Assembly: GCA_031256755.1 (NCBI GenBank)
Contig: JAIRPZ010000077.1
Location: forward strand, 1 to 22,907
Reading direction: 5' to 3'
Source of the DNA: Planctomycetaceae bacterium
Lineage (GTDB): Bacteria; Planctomycetota; Planctomycetia; Pirellulales; Thermoguttaceae
DNA length: 22,907 nt
Part shown: piece by piece, positions 1-7,363 of the stretch
Numbering within the stretch: position 1 is the first letter of the stretch
How the letters are laid out: every line of letters begins with the position of its first letter
Translations under genes and position numbers: made by a program
Notes under the pieces: model-generated
What the model was told of the DNA's origin: nothing
Seen by the model: only the letters and a program-made list of their open reading frames with translations
Database searches by the model: none

Positions 1-2249
1 CCGGATTCCGCTTCCTGTTGCGTGCGGTGATTGCTATCGCTGCCGCCTTTGCTCTTTTCGCCGTTTCCCTGTCCGCCTTGTGCAGCCGAATCGGACGGAT
101 TGCTGCCGGATTCCCGCCCATCGCCGGTTTGCCCCTTCCGGTTTGCATCGTCAACATTCTCACCGGCTTTCACACCGTCTCCGGCATTGCCTTCCGTATC
201 GCTTGCAGCGGCAGCGGCATTGTTTTCGCCCCGATCCGGCGGCGGGTCTCCGCTATTGCCGTCTTTGGAATTTTCCGGTTGATTCCCGTTTTGCGGGGAA
301 TCGCCGCCCTGATGACCCTTTTGTTCCCCCTTTTGATTTCCTTCTTGATTTTGACCGGCTTGCGGCTCCGGTTTTTGCTGCGGATCGTTCTGATTTCCTT
401 CGTTGCCGTTCTGCTTGTTTTGTTCATTTGGCGGCTGTTGATTTTGCGGATTTTGATTCGGATCGTTTTTGTCCGGATCGCCCGCCTGCGGATTTTCATT
501 CTGTTCCCCGCCGTTTTTCTGTTCTTCCCCTTTTTTGCCTTCGTTGCCGTTCTGCTTTTCGTCTGTATTTTGTTTATTTTGCTTATCCGGCACTTTTTGT
601 TTTTCGTTTTTGGAATCTTCTTGTTTCGGCTCAACAATTTTGATCTTTATTTTCCGTGTTTCACAGCGATTCGCATGCGGAAGTTTTGTATCTTCGGCTT
701 CGGCATAAATTTCGAGGTCGTCTCCCGCCCTGAACGGATGTTCCGACGGGGAAAACACTGCTGTCCGCTTGATCTGTCCCCGATGTTCCGTAGGGCCGCT
801 CGGCGATGATTCCAGCAAAAAAATCTGCTCCTTGCCTTTATCCGACTCAATACGAAGCCGGATTGTACGGAGGGCAAAGTCGGGGTCTTCCGCCTGAATC
901 GGCAGTGTCAGCGTTTGATTTTCCGGCAGGTCAATTTGAGCGGCATTGTTTAATTCCGCCGCTGTATCCGCCCACTGGATGAACGGCGGTTTGTCCTCAA
1001 TAATTTCGATGCGATAAATTCCGCTGCGTCGAGACGGCGTACCGGTTTCGTCCAATGCCTGAAACACAAATGTTTTATGCGGCTTCGACAAATCCAATTT
1101 GAACGCAACGCTTGCTTCCGTATTGCTGTTGCTCAATTTCATCGGGATTTTTTGCTTCGGATCGCCGTCAAACGCAATGTCAATGTTTTTCAGCGGCAGC
1201 GTACTCCGCACAGCAACCGTCATTTCGGTTCCTTCCAATGCCCGGATGTCGCCGCCATGCTCGACCGTTTCGTTTTTTAATCCGGTGTACGCCGGATAGC
1301 GGTAATGCAGCGAAGTCATTTCGATGGATGCAGCCGGTTTAACATCAATCCGGTATTTTGGGCTTTTGCTGCCGGCTTGAGCGATCCAATACACAATGCC
1401 GCAGGAAAAACCGCGGTCATTTCCCTGTTTGCCGGGGGGAAAAACGGTCTCGAAAGCCGCTTTTCCGTCAAATTGCTGCATCGGAATCCGCTGTCCGGCG
1501 GCTTGCCCGTCGTCGGAGGAAAAGACGAGGTACACCGGTTCGGAACTCCGTCCGATGACTTCGGCGGAAATCACGGCGGTTTCCCCCTGTAAAAAAACCG
1601 CGTTGCCGGGCTTGACATTGCGGAATTGCACGGCTTGCGGAGGTTCAATGCTGCTGAACGGGAGGATGATTCTTGCCAGCGAAGCGAGCGGACTTTTTGG
1701 CGAAAACGCCGCATAAGCAATAAAAGCGGTAAGCAAAAGGACGAGGACGGTTCCTGCCTGAATCAGTTGCCGGAAATCAACGGCGTGATTAGCGGGGACG
1801 GAATGGACGCTGACGGCGGCGGAACGTACAACTCCGTCAAACATTCGCTCGGCAATTTTGTTTTCGGCGGCGGTGCGGCGGACTTCGCGTTCCCGGCGGA
1901 TTAGGAGCCAGTTAATCAGTGAATTCTTGAAGGACGGGGCGGATTGTTCGATCAGATCGGCTGTGTAAACCGGATTGATTGGGCGGCGGTACAGGGGAAT
2001 GATCCGATAAAAAGTGTAGAGACCGGCGGCGGCGGCGAGAGCGGTGAAGATGCCGAACCGCATGAAAAGGGAGAGTCCGTCGGTGCAAAACCAGTGGTCG
2101 GCGAGGACGGCAAGAAACGTACCGCCGAGGAGAAAGGAAAACACGGCAGAAAGGGCGAGGGCGGTATCGACTTGGCGGACGAGTTTGCTGGTGGCAGCGA
2201 TATGGTCCTCAATTGTTGATTCAAGCGGAGCGGCGGTTTCGGTATTCAT
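1..2249 (-). CDS. Large membrane protein with Gln/Asn/Gly-rich tail (partial)
   Basis: An open frame runs on the minus strand from ATG at 2249 off the window edge: 749 codons, no stop, C-terminus missing. The start follows AGAGGG, a fair Shine-Dalgarno site. Three hydrophobic segments lie at about residues 31-50, 63-80 and 165-182; the region between the last two is basic and probably cytoplasmic. Residues 190-530 look like a beta-rich extracytoplasmic region. From about residue 539 to 735 the protein is almost only Gln, Asn, Gly, Lys, Glu, Asp and Pro, with units such as KQNGNEG repeated. This architecture resembles large planctomycete membrane proteins annotated DUF4175-like or hypothetical, which often lie near MoxR/DUF58 genes; those neighbours are not visible here. 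The function is unknown. The hydrophobic plus-strand frame over 18-809 is its shadow. Confidence 0.8.
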   Translation of the reverse strand, partial: MNTETAAPLESTIEDHIAATSKLVRQVDTALALSAVFSFLLGGTFLAVLADHWFCTDGLSLFMRFGIFTALAAAAGLYTFYRIIPLYRRPINPVYTADLIEQSAPSFKNSLINWLLIRREREVRRTAAENKIAERMFDGVVRSAAVSVHSVPANHAVDFRQLIQAGTVLVLLLTAFIAYAAFSPKSPLASLARIILPFSSIEPPQAVQFRNVKPGNAVFLQGETAVISAEVIGRSSEPVYLVFSSDDGQAAGQRIPMQQFDGKAAFETVFPPGKQGNDRGFSCGIVYWIAQAGSKSPKYRIDVKPAASIEMTSLHYRYPAYTGLKNETVEHGGDIRALEGTEMTVAVRSTLPLKNIDIAFDGDPKQKIPMKLSNSNTEASVAFKLDLSKPHKTFVFQALDETGTPSRRSGIYRIEIIEDKPPFIQWADTAAELNNAAQIDLPENQTLTLPIQAEDPDFALRTIRLRIESDKGKEQIFLLESSPSGPTEHRGQIKRTAVFSPSEHPFRAGDDLEIYAEAEDTKLPHANRCETRKIKIKIVEPKQEDSKNEKQKVPDKQNKQNTDEKQNGNEGKKGEEQKNGGEQNENPQAGDPDKNDPNQNPQNQQPPNEQNKQNGNEGNQNDPQQKPEPQAGQNQEGNQKGEQKGHQGGDSPQNGNQPENSKDGNSGDPPPDRGENNAAAAASDTEGNAGDGVKAGENVDDANRKGQTGDGRESGSNPSDSAAQGGQGNGEKSKGGSDSNHRTQQEAES

Positions 2250-2302
2250 ACGTCCCTCTTATCGGTCAAATGAAGGAGATAAACGGACATCAACGACATC
2301 AG

Positions 2303-2308
2303 ATTATA
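2303..2308 (-). promoter_or_regulatory. Possible -10 box for the membrane protein gene
   Basis: A perfect TATAAT reads on the minus strand 54 bases upstream of the ATG at 2249. No convincing -35 hexamer is seen at 16-18 bases. Transcription would start near 2296, leaving a leader of about 45 bases that contains the AGAGGG ribosome site. Confidence 0.4.
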
Positions 2309-2472
2309 CACATTAACACGAGTCCTTGCCGGACAGGGGGGGGATTTTGACAGAGAATATCATACAAAGATTTGAGACGCCACGCAAAATTCTGGACAAT
2401 GCAACCTGCTGTCAAGTTCTCAGCAAATGATTGCTCCAATTTTACGCTCCGATAAGTGTTTATTATACATAA

Positions 2473-2493
2473 GGTTAGATTAAATATCTAACC
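2473..2493. repeat. 21-base inverted repeat (operator or hairpin)
   Basis: GGTTAGAT at 2473-2480 and its exact complement ATCTAACC at 2486-2493 flank a five-base centre, TAAAT. It lies midway between two same-strand genes. There is no T-run after it on either strand, so a protein-binding site is at least as likely as a terminator. Confidence 0.45.
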
Positions 2494-2563
2494 ACTGAAC
2501 TTGTCAAGCCTTTTATTTTATCATATCTGTATGGCAGAGAGCAGGGGACATGCATCCACGTTC

Positions 2564-2593
2564 CATTTTTAATTATCAATTCTCAATTAAAAA
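2564..2593. repeat. AT-rich CAATT-type repeat, copy 1
   Basis: This short AT-rich block contains AATTATCAATT followed by CTCAATT and lies just past the stop of the response regulator. The 11-base core AATTATCAATT (2571-2581) occurs exactly, inverted, at 4660-4670, and with one change at 4713-4723. It seems to be a small interspersed repeat. It does not resemble a known insertion sequence end. Confidence 0.5.
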
Positions 2594-2627
2594 TACGCCT
2601 TGTCCGGCTCGGCTGTTACGCTGCGGA

Positions 2628-4133
2628 TTACGCCGTTTGTTTGTCCGACTGATTGATCTTATTGTACAGCGTCTTCAAACTAATGCCGAGTTCCTCGGCG
2701 GCTTTCGCTTTATTCCCCCCGTTGCGGGATAACGCACTGCCGATCGCACGCATCTCTAAATCCCGAAGCGTTGCCGCTTCGCCTTCAGGAGAAAACGCCA
2801 TTAACTCATGCGCCGGATCATGCGGCGAATGGGTATTGTTCAACGGCGGATGGACACCGCTCCGTCCGCTCTGCGGCGTGTTGTACTCAATCACCGGACG
2901 GGCGTGCTTGGTCTCCGGCACCGCAGCAGGCGGCTGTTCCGAAGACGGATGGCAAAAAACTGCCGGAAGATCAACTGCCTGAATCGGAAAACGTCCCGAC
3001 AACACCAGCGCATGTTCTATTGTGTTCGCCAGTTGCCGCACATTGCCGGGATAGTCGTATTGCAGCAATAACTGATAGGCCTCCGGCTGAAACAGTTTCG
3101 CCGCATCGGTTACCGCCCGATCCGTGCGGAAACGCTTGACAAAATGCAAAATCAATTCCGGCAAATCTTCTTTCCGATCCCTTAACGGCGGCAAATGAAT
3201 TTCAAAAGTATTAATCCGAAACCAGAGGTCTTCCCGGAATGTTCCTTCCTGTACCATCGTTTCCAGATGGCGGAGCGTTGCACAAACAACACGCACATCG
3301 CACACCGCTGCCGTGTTGTCGCCGATTTTCCGTACTTCGCCGCTTTCCAAAAAACGGAGCAGTTTTGCCTGCACCCCTTTCGGCAACTCCCCGATTTCAT
3401 CGAGAAAAAGCGTACCGCCATTGGCGACTTCGAGCAAGCCGGTGCGGTTCGTCTCCGCACCGGTAAAACTTCCCTTTTTATGTCCGAACAGTTCGCTTTC
3501 AATCAGATTGTCCGGCAATGCGCCGCAGTTCACTGCCACAAACGGTTTTTCTGACCGGCGGCTGCTGTGGTGAATCGCTCTGGCAACGAGTTCCTTTCCG
3601 GTGCCGGTTTCTCCGAGAATGACCACCGAAGCATCGGTCGGGGCGATTTTGTCGATCAGCCGATGAACATGCTGCATCGGCTCGGATTTCCCGATGAGGG
3701 AACGGTCGCTTTCGTTGTCTGTCCGGTCGCTGTTAAGCGGAAACGGTTTCGGCAGGATGTTTGGCTGCCGGCCGCTCCGTTTTTCGGCAATCCGGTTCAA
3801 TTGTTTTTCAATGTCTTCGATTTTGTATGGTTTGCTGTAAATTCCCGTGATGCCGAGTTGGGAAGCGGCACTGGCATCTTGAAATGTTCCGTTGCCGGAA
3901 AGGATGATGACATCGGCATCATGTCCGAGTTCTCTTGCCCGCCGGAGTACGTCAAGTCCGCCGGTTTTCGGCATAACGAGGTCAAGAATCAGAACGTCAA
4001 ACGTGCTTTTTTCGAGTTGCAAAACGGCTTCGGCACCGTCTGCACAGGGGGTTACGGAATGACCGCGGCTGTGCAGGTCTTCGGTCACAACAGTACGGAT
4101 AACCGGTTCATCATCGGCGAGCAGAATTCTCAT
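2628..4133 (-). CDS. Sigma-54-dependent response regulator, NtrC type
   Basis: This 501-residue protein has the complete three-domain NtrC layout. The receiver domain (about 1-120) has Asp7/Asp8, phosphoacceptor Asp51 in LILDLVMP and a Lys in YSKPYK. The AAA+ domain has Walker A GETGTGKE, a sigma-54 contact loop reading GSFTGA (commonly GAFTGA) and Walker B TLFLDEIGELP. The C-terminal Fis-type helix-turn-helix covers about the last 45 residues (NKAKAAEELGISLKTLYNKI). It should activate RNA polymerase carrying sigma-54 after phosphorylation. No histidine kinase lies beside it, so it is an orphan here and its signal is unknown. A near-consensus sigma-54 promoter does occur in the window at 17004. 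PrsR, the regulator associated with exosortase systems, has the same architecture, but nothing here identifies this gene as prsR. Confidence 0.93.
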   Translation of the reverse strand: MRILLADDEPVIRTVVTEDLHSRGHSVTPCADGAEAVLQLEKSTFDVLILDLVMPKTGGLDVLRRARELGHDADVIILSGNGTFQDASAASQLGITGIYSKPYKIEDIEKQLNRIAEKRSGRQPNILPKPFPLNSDRTDNESDRSLIGKSEPMQHVHRLIDKIAPTDASVVILGETGTGKELVARAIHHSSRRSEKPFVAVNCGALPDNLIESELFGHKKGSFTGAETNRTGLLEVANGGTLFLDEIGELPKGVQAKLLRFLESGEVRKIGDNTAAVCDVRVVCATLRHLETMVQEGTFREDLWFRINTFEIHLPPLRDRKEDLPELILHFVKRFRTDRAVTDAAKLFQPEAYQLLLQYDYPGNVRQLANTIEHALVLSGRFPIQAVDLPAVFCHPSSEQPPAAVPETKHARPVIEYNTPQSGRSGVHPPLNNTHSPHDPAHELMAFSPEGEAATLRDLEMRAIGSALSRNGGNKAKAAEELGISLKTLYNKINQSDKQTA

Positions 4134-4141
4134 ACGGCGGC

Positions 4142-4170
4142 ATCATAGCGGAATTCCTGAAATCAGGCAA
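4142..4170 (-). promoter_or_regulatory. Sigma-70-type promoter of the response regulator gene
   Basis: On the minus strand TTGCCT (4170-4165), a 17-base spacer and TATGAT (4147-4142) precede the ATG at 4133. Transcription would start near 4135, within one or two bases of the start codon. The transcript would therefore be leaderless or nearly so, and no Shine-Dalgarno site is present. Confidence 0.5.
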
Positions 4171-4370
4171 GAGCAAAATTTGTGCAGACAGTCCGTTCCG
4201 ACTAGATGAGCGGGTTCTTCCTTCGCGGCAGACAAACATTTCAGGACTTTCTTGGTATCACTCACCATTCCTGATGCGAAAACGATTGGTCTCTTTACTG
4301 AACAACGGAATTCAGACCGCAACAACATTATCTGTTATTTAACGTTGCAGGAGTCAGGCAGAGTGATGCC

Positions 4371-4694
4371 GTTGAAAATTTTCCCATCAGCGGAAAACCT
4401 ATGCCGCCGGAATTCATTCACGCCCCCGGTCTTGTCAAATGGGCATGCGCCAAAGCCAACGCGGTATTAGGCGTGTTTGACCGCCGCCCGCCGAATAGCG
4501 GAGGTTTAACGCAAAAACAAAGAGATGCTCTTCTGCAAGCATGTCTCGAAGTTGCCGAAGGAAAATTCGATGACCCGTTTCCGGTAGACGTTTTCCAAAC
4601 CGGAAGCGGTACGTCAACAAATATGAACGCCAATGAAGTCATTGCACGGCGGACAAATGAATTGATAATTAGAAAAAGAAAGGTACCGTCGTGA
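4371..4694 (+). pseudogene. fumC: Remnant of class II fumarate hydratase
   Basis: The frame beginning AVENFPISG, then MPPEFIHAPGLVKWACAKAN and ending VFQTGSGTSTNMNANEVIARR matches the N-terminal third of class II fumarase, including the conserved TGSGT-x-TNMN-x-NEVIA block. About 100 residues remain of the usual 460 or so. Upstream of 4371 the frame continues but no longer resembles the family (GVRQSD where GAQTQR is expected). At about 4657 the match ends abruptly in an AT-rich repeat, and the frame stops at 4694. The active-site serine loop and the rest of the catalytic domain are gone, so it cannot be an active fumarase. It could conceivably still be translated as a short peptide from ATG 4401. 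Confidence 0.8.
4657..4680. repeat. AT-rich CAATT-type repeat, copy 2 (inverted)
   Basis: AATTGATAATT at 4660-4670 is the exact reverse complement of the core at 2571-2581. It marks the point where similarity to fumarase ends, so it may be tied to the deletion of the rest of that gene. Confidence 0.45.
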
Positions 4695-4708
4695 GCGGTT
4701 AAACCTTC

Positions 4709-4745
4709 TTTTAATTGTCAATTATCCATTTTCAATTTTCAATGA
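4709..4745. repeat. AT-rich CAATT-type repeat, copy 3
   Basis: The block contains AATTGTCAATT (4713-4723), then TTTTCAATTTTCAAT. It forms an imperfect inverted pair with copy 2 about 50 bases away and lies just before the end of purM. Confidence 0.45.
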
Positions 4746-4777
4746 TTTCCGCCCGTGCGGACAGTCCCCCGCTGCCG

Positions 4778-5800
4778 TCATACAATTTGTCCGATGATCC
4801 GTGCGTCAAAACCGGCAGCCGTTTGGATGAGCGAAATCACCTCATCGGCAACCCACTGCCGGACAACGAAAACAAAACCGATGCCCCGGTTAAAAACCCT
4901 GTCCATTTCGGCATCAGCAACACCCCCCAACTTTTGCAGCCACGCAAAAACCGGCGGTTCGTCCCAACACCGGTCAATGTGCAGCGACAGTCCGGCTGGC
5001 AAAATCCGGCTTACATTTTCAGTTAATCCGCCGCCGGTAATATGAGCAATGCCCGAAACCGACTCGTTTGCTTCGAACCGCTCCAGCACCGCCGCCGCAC
5101 ATTTTACGTAAATCCGGGTCGGCGTTAACAGCACATCGGCAACGGTTTGATTCAGTTCCGGTACGAAATCGTTCACGGACAATTTTGCCGCATCAAAAAC
5201 AATTTTCCGTACCAAACTGAACCCGTTGCTGTGCAGACCGGAAGATTCTACGCCGATCAGGACATCGCCGGGACGAATCGCTTTGCCGTCAATGATTTTG
5301 TTTCGTTCCGCAACGCCGACGCAGAAACCGGCAAGATCATATTCGCCGGGCTGATACAGACCGGACATAATAGCGGTTTCGCCGCCGATGAGGGCGCAGC
5401 CGGCTTGCAGACAGCCCTCTGCAATCCCGCTGACAATTTGTTCCAGCAAGTCGGGATCATCTTCCGGCATTGCCGCATAATCGAGAAAAAAGAGCGGTTC
5501 GGCACCACAGCAGACCGCATCGTTAACACACATGGCAACGAGATCAATACCGACCGTGTCATGCCGTTTGGTCTGACAAGCGATTTTCAGTTTGGTGCCG
5601 ACACCGTCGGTACAACTGATCAGAACGGGATCGGTATATTTTTGCCGTTCTGAATTGAGGGCGAAAAGTCCGGCAAATCCGCCGTCCAGTTTGAGAACCC
5701 GGTCGGAAAAGGTTCGGTGAACGATTTTCGGCAGCCGGGACATACTTTCGGCGTAAATGTCCAAATCCACACCGGAATCTTTGTAGGTGATACTTGTCAT
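4778..5800 (-). CDS. purM: Phosphoribosylformylglycinamidine cyclo-ligase (AIR synthetase)
   Basis: This 340-residue protein has the usual PurM length and is recognisable throughout. It catalyses the ATP-dependent ring closure of FGAM to aminoimidazole ribonucleotide, the fifth step of purine synthesis, in the cytoplasm. Visible signatures are the N-terminal YKDSGVDLD, the nucleotide-site loop DGVGTK at 65-70, GIDLVAMCVNDAVCCGAEP, the glycine-rich GGETAIMSGLY segment, SSGLHSNGFSLVR and AHITGGGLTENV. The ATG at 5800 starts right at the family's N-terminus. On the minus strand TTGACA (5836-5831), 16 bases and a weak GACAAT (5814-5809) lie just upstream, which would give an almost leaderless mRNA. 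It is divergent from hom and is not in a pur operon. Confidence 0.96.
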   Translation of the reverse strand: MTSITYKDSGVDLDIYAESMSRLPKIVHRTFSDRVLKLDGGFAGLFALNSERQKYTDPVLISCTDGVGTKLKIACQTKRHDTVGIDLVAMCVNDAVCCGAEPLFFLDYAAMPEDDPDLLEQIVSGIAEGCLQAGCALIGGETAIMSGLYQPGEYDLAGFCVGVAERNKIIDGKAIRPGDVLIGVESSGLHSNGFSLVRKIVFDAAKLSVNDFVPELNQTVADVLLTPTRIYVKCAAAVLERFEANESVSGIAHITGGGLTENVSRILPAGLSLHIDRCWDEPPVFAWLQKLGGVADAEMDRVFNRGIGFVFVVRQWVADEVISLIQTAAGFDARIIGQIV

Positions 5801-5916
5801 GCCGGAACATTGTCAAAAAAAACGGCGGATTGTCAAGAGAATTGTTTATATTAAGATCACAGGCAGCGAGTTGCCGGGTTTTCCGGCAATATCCGGTATG
5901 AGTAAAAACAGCGGGG

Positions 5917-5945
5917 TTCTCAAACGGCAGCGGTTCGGGTATAAT
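5917..5945 (+). promoter_or_regulatory. Sigma-70-type promoter of hom
   Basis: TTCTCA (5917-5922), a 17-base spacer and a perfect TATAAT (5940-5945) lie between purM and the conserved start of homoserine dehydrogenase. Transcription would begin near 5952. This argues against the upstream in-frame starts at 5787 and 5898, which would lie before the transcript begins. Confidence 0.55.
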
Positions 5946-5996
5946 ACCGATTCTTGCGGACGATACCGCCGCTTTATCAATTTCACAAAAACTGCC

Positions 5997-7316
5997 TTGT
6001 CTGCTCCTGTTAAAATCGCCCTGCTCGGTTTCGGAACCATCGGAACCGGTGTTGCCAAAATTTTATTAAACAATGCCGCCCGCATCGCCCAAGCCGCCGG
6101 AAGAAATGTCGAACTTGCCAGAATTTGCGATAAAGACATCCGAACTCCGCGCGATATTTCCGTACCGGAAAACATTCTCACTGCCGGCATCGAATCCGTT
6201 ATAAACGATCCGGCTATCAGCATTGCTGTCGAGTTAATCGGCGGTCTCGAACCAGCCCGGACATTTGTGTTACGTTTACTCGAAAGCGGTAAAGATATTG
6301 TAACAGCAAACAAAGCACTCCTTGCTTCGCACGGTGCGGAACTCTTTGAAACCGCCCGAAAACATGGACGGACGATTGCGTTTGAAGCGGCGGTCTGCGG
6401 CGGAATTCCGATTCTCAACGCCCTTTCAACCGCTTTGCAGGCGAACACGCTGCAATCGATCAACGCTATCGTCAACGGCACGAGCAATTACATTTTATCG
6501 CAGATGGAAAGCGGTCAAACATCTTATCAGGAAGCGGTGAAACAAGCACAGCAACTCGGTTATGCCGAAGCCGATCCGGCAATGGATGTGGACGGAACCG
6601 ATGCGGTGCAGAAATTGACGATCCTGGCGCAACTCGGTTTCGGTGTTGCTGTGAACTGGAAAGATATTTCCCGAATCGGCATTGAATCGGTCGATGCGAT
6701 TGATTTTCGTTACGCAAAAGAATTGGGCTACCGGATCAAACTCATTGCCGCGGCAGTGCGAAGCAACGGCGGATTGGAACTGCACGTTTCGCCGACATTG
6801 GTCAAAGCGGACAATCCGCTGGCGCGGGTCAAAGATGCGTTCAATGCCCTTCGGATTGTCGGCGATTCGGTCGGACCGGTCTTTTTTCAAGGTCTCGGTG
6901 CCGGTCAGTTGCCGACAGCATCCGCAGTGGTCGGCGATGTGATCGACACGGTACTCGGCCGGACTGCCATTACATTTAAGGCGTTGAACCTTTGGGGAAA
7001 AGAAACGGCAGACAGCGGACGGCAATCGGCAGCCGTCAAAAGTCCGCAGGAGTTTTTCGGCAAATCATATTTGCGTCTGAACGTAAAGGATCAGCCGGGT
7101 ATGATGCACGAAATCTCCGGTGTGCTGAGCAAACTCGGCATTTCGATAGCATCAATGATTCAGCACGAACCGGAAACAAAGAACGGCGGTGAACCGGCGG
7201 TGCTGATTTTGACGACACACGAGACGCGTGAAGGAGATTTGCTGAAAGCGATCCAAGCCCTTGAAAACTCGCCTGCGGTGCTGGAAAAGGTTGTCCGGTT
7301 GAGAGTGCAGGGATAA
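5997..7316 (+). CDS. hom: Homoserine dehydrogenase with ACT domain
   Basis: The enzyme reduces aspartate semialdehyde to homoserine with NAD(P)H, at the branch to threonine and methionine. The Rossmann motif GFGTIG lies at residues 11-16 when the TTG at 5997 is used. The catalytic domain shows CGGIPILNALSTALQAN, IVNGTSNYILSQM and the lysine-containing YRIKLIAA. A C-terminal ACT domain (from about YLRLNVKDQPGMMHEISGVL) points to allosteric control, usually by threonine. The length of 439 residues is normal. The frame is open back to GTG 5787 and ATG 5898, but the added residues do not resemble the family and span a good promoter. TTG 5997 is therefore preferred, although it lacks a clear ribosome site. 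It is divergent from purM and convergent with the helicase. Confidence 0.93.
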   Translation: MSAPVKIALLGFGTIGTGVAKILLNNAARIAQAAGRNVELARICDKDIRTPRDISVPENILTAGIESVINDPAISIAVELIGGLEPARTFVLRLLESGKDIVTANKALLASHGAELFETARKHGRTIAFEAAVCGGIPILNALSTALQANTLQSINAIVNGTSNYILSQMESGQTSYQEAVKQAQQLGYAEADPAMDVDGTDAVQKLTILAQLGFGVAVNWKDISRIGIESVDAIDFRYAKELGYRIKLIAAAVRSNGGLELHVSPTLVKADNPLARVKDAFNALRIVGDSVGPVFFQGLGAGQLPTASAVVGDVIDTVLGRTAITFKALNLWGKETADSGRQSAAVKSPQEFFGKSYLRLNVKDQPGMMHEISGVLSKLGISIASMIQHEPETKNGGEPAVLILTTHETREGDLLKAIQALENSPAVLEKVVRLRVQG

Positions 7317-7320
7317 GCCG

Positions 7321-7342
7321 GCTGCGGCAACTTCGCCGCAGC
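7321..7342. terminator. Hairpin between convergent hom and helicase genes
   Basis: GCTGCGGC (7321-7328) and its exact complement GCCGCAGC (7335-7342) enclose a six-base loop, five bases after the hom stop and 21 bases from the helicase stop. The stem could work for both genes, but no T-run follows on either strand, so intrinsic termination is not certain. Confidence 0.4.
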
Positions 7343-7363
7343 AGCATTCCGCCGCAGCAGTAT

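Larger units (their letters stand above)
2250..2627. other. Gene-free spacer of 378 bases
   Basis: No coding frame here is supported. The spacer holds the candidate promoter of the membrane protein gene, a run of eight G (2336-2343), an exact palindrome at 2473-2493 and an AT-rich repeat at 2564-2593 close behind the response regulator stop. Its base composition is much more AT-rich than the genes on either side. Confidence 0.6.

Noticed and set aside
18..809. Long hydrophobic plus-strand open frame
   Set aside because: It is the complement of the Gln/Asn/Lys/Glu-rich tail of the minus-strand membrane protein, whose codons (CAA, AAC, AAA, GAA) read as Leu/Val/Phe-rich on the other strand. 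It has no ribosome site and no family resemblance.
2331..2343. Second possible phase-variable G tract (eight G)
   Set aside because: It lies in a spacer outside any gene and not between -10 and -35 elements of a visible promoter, so no switching effect can be argued.
3195..3554. Plus-strand open frames within the response regulator gene
   Set aside because: They are antisense shadows of a well-conserved AAA+ domain and show no protein family features.
5787..5996. Longer N-terminus for homoserine dehydrogenase from GTG 5787 or ATG 5898
   Set aside because: The added residues do not resemble the family, GTG 5787 lies inside the purM coding region, and a good promoter (5917-5945) lies downstream of both codons.
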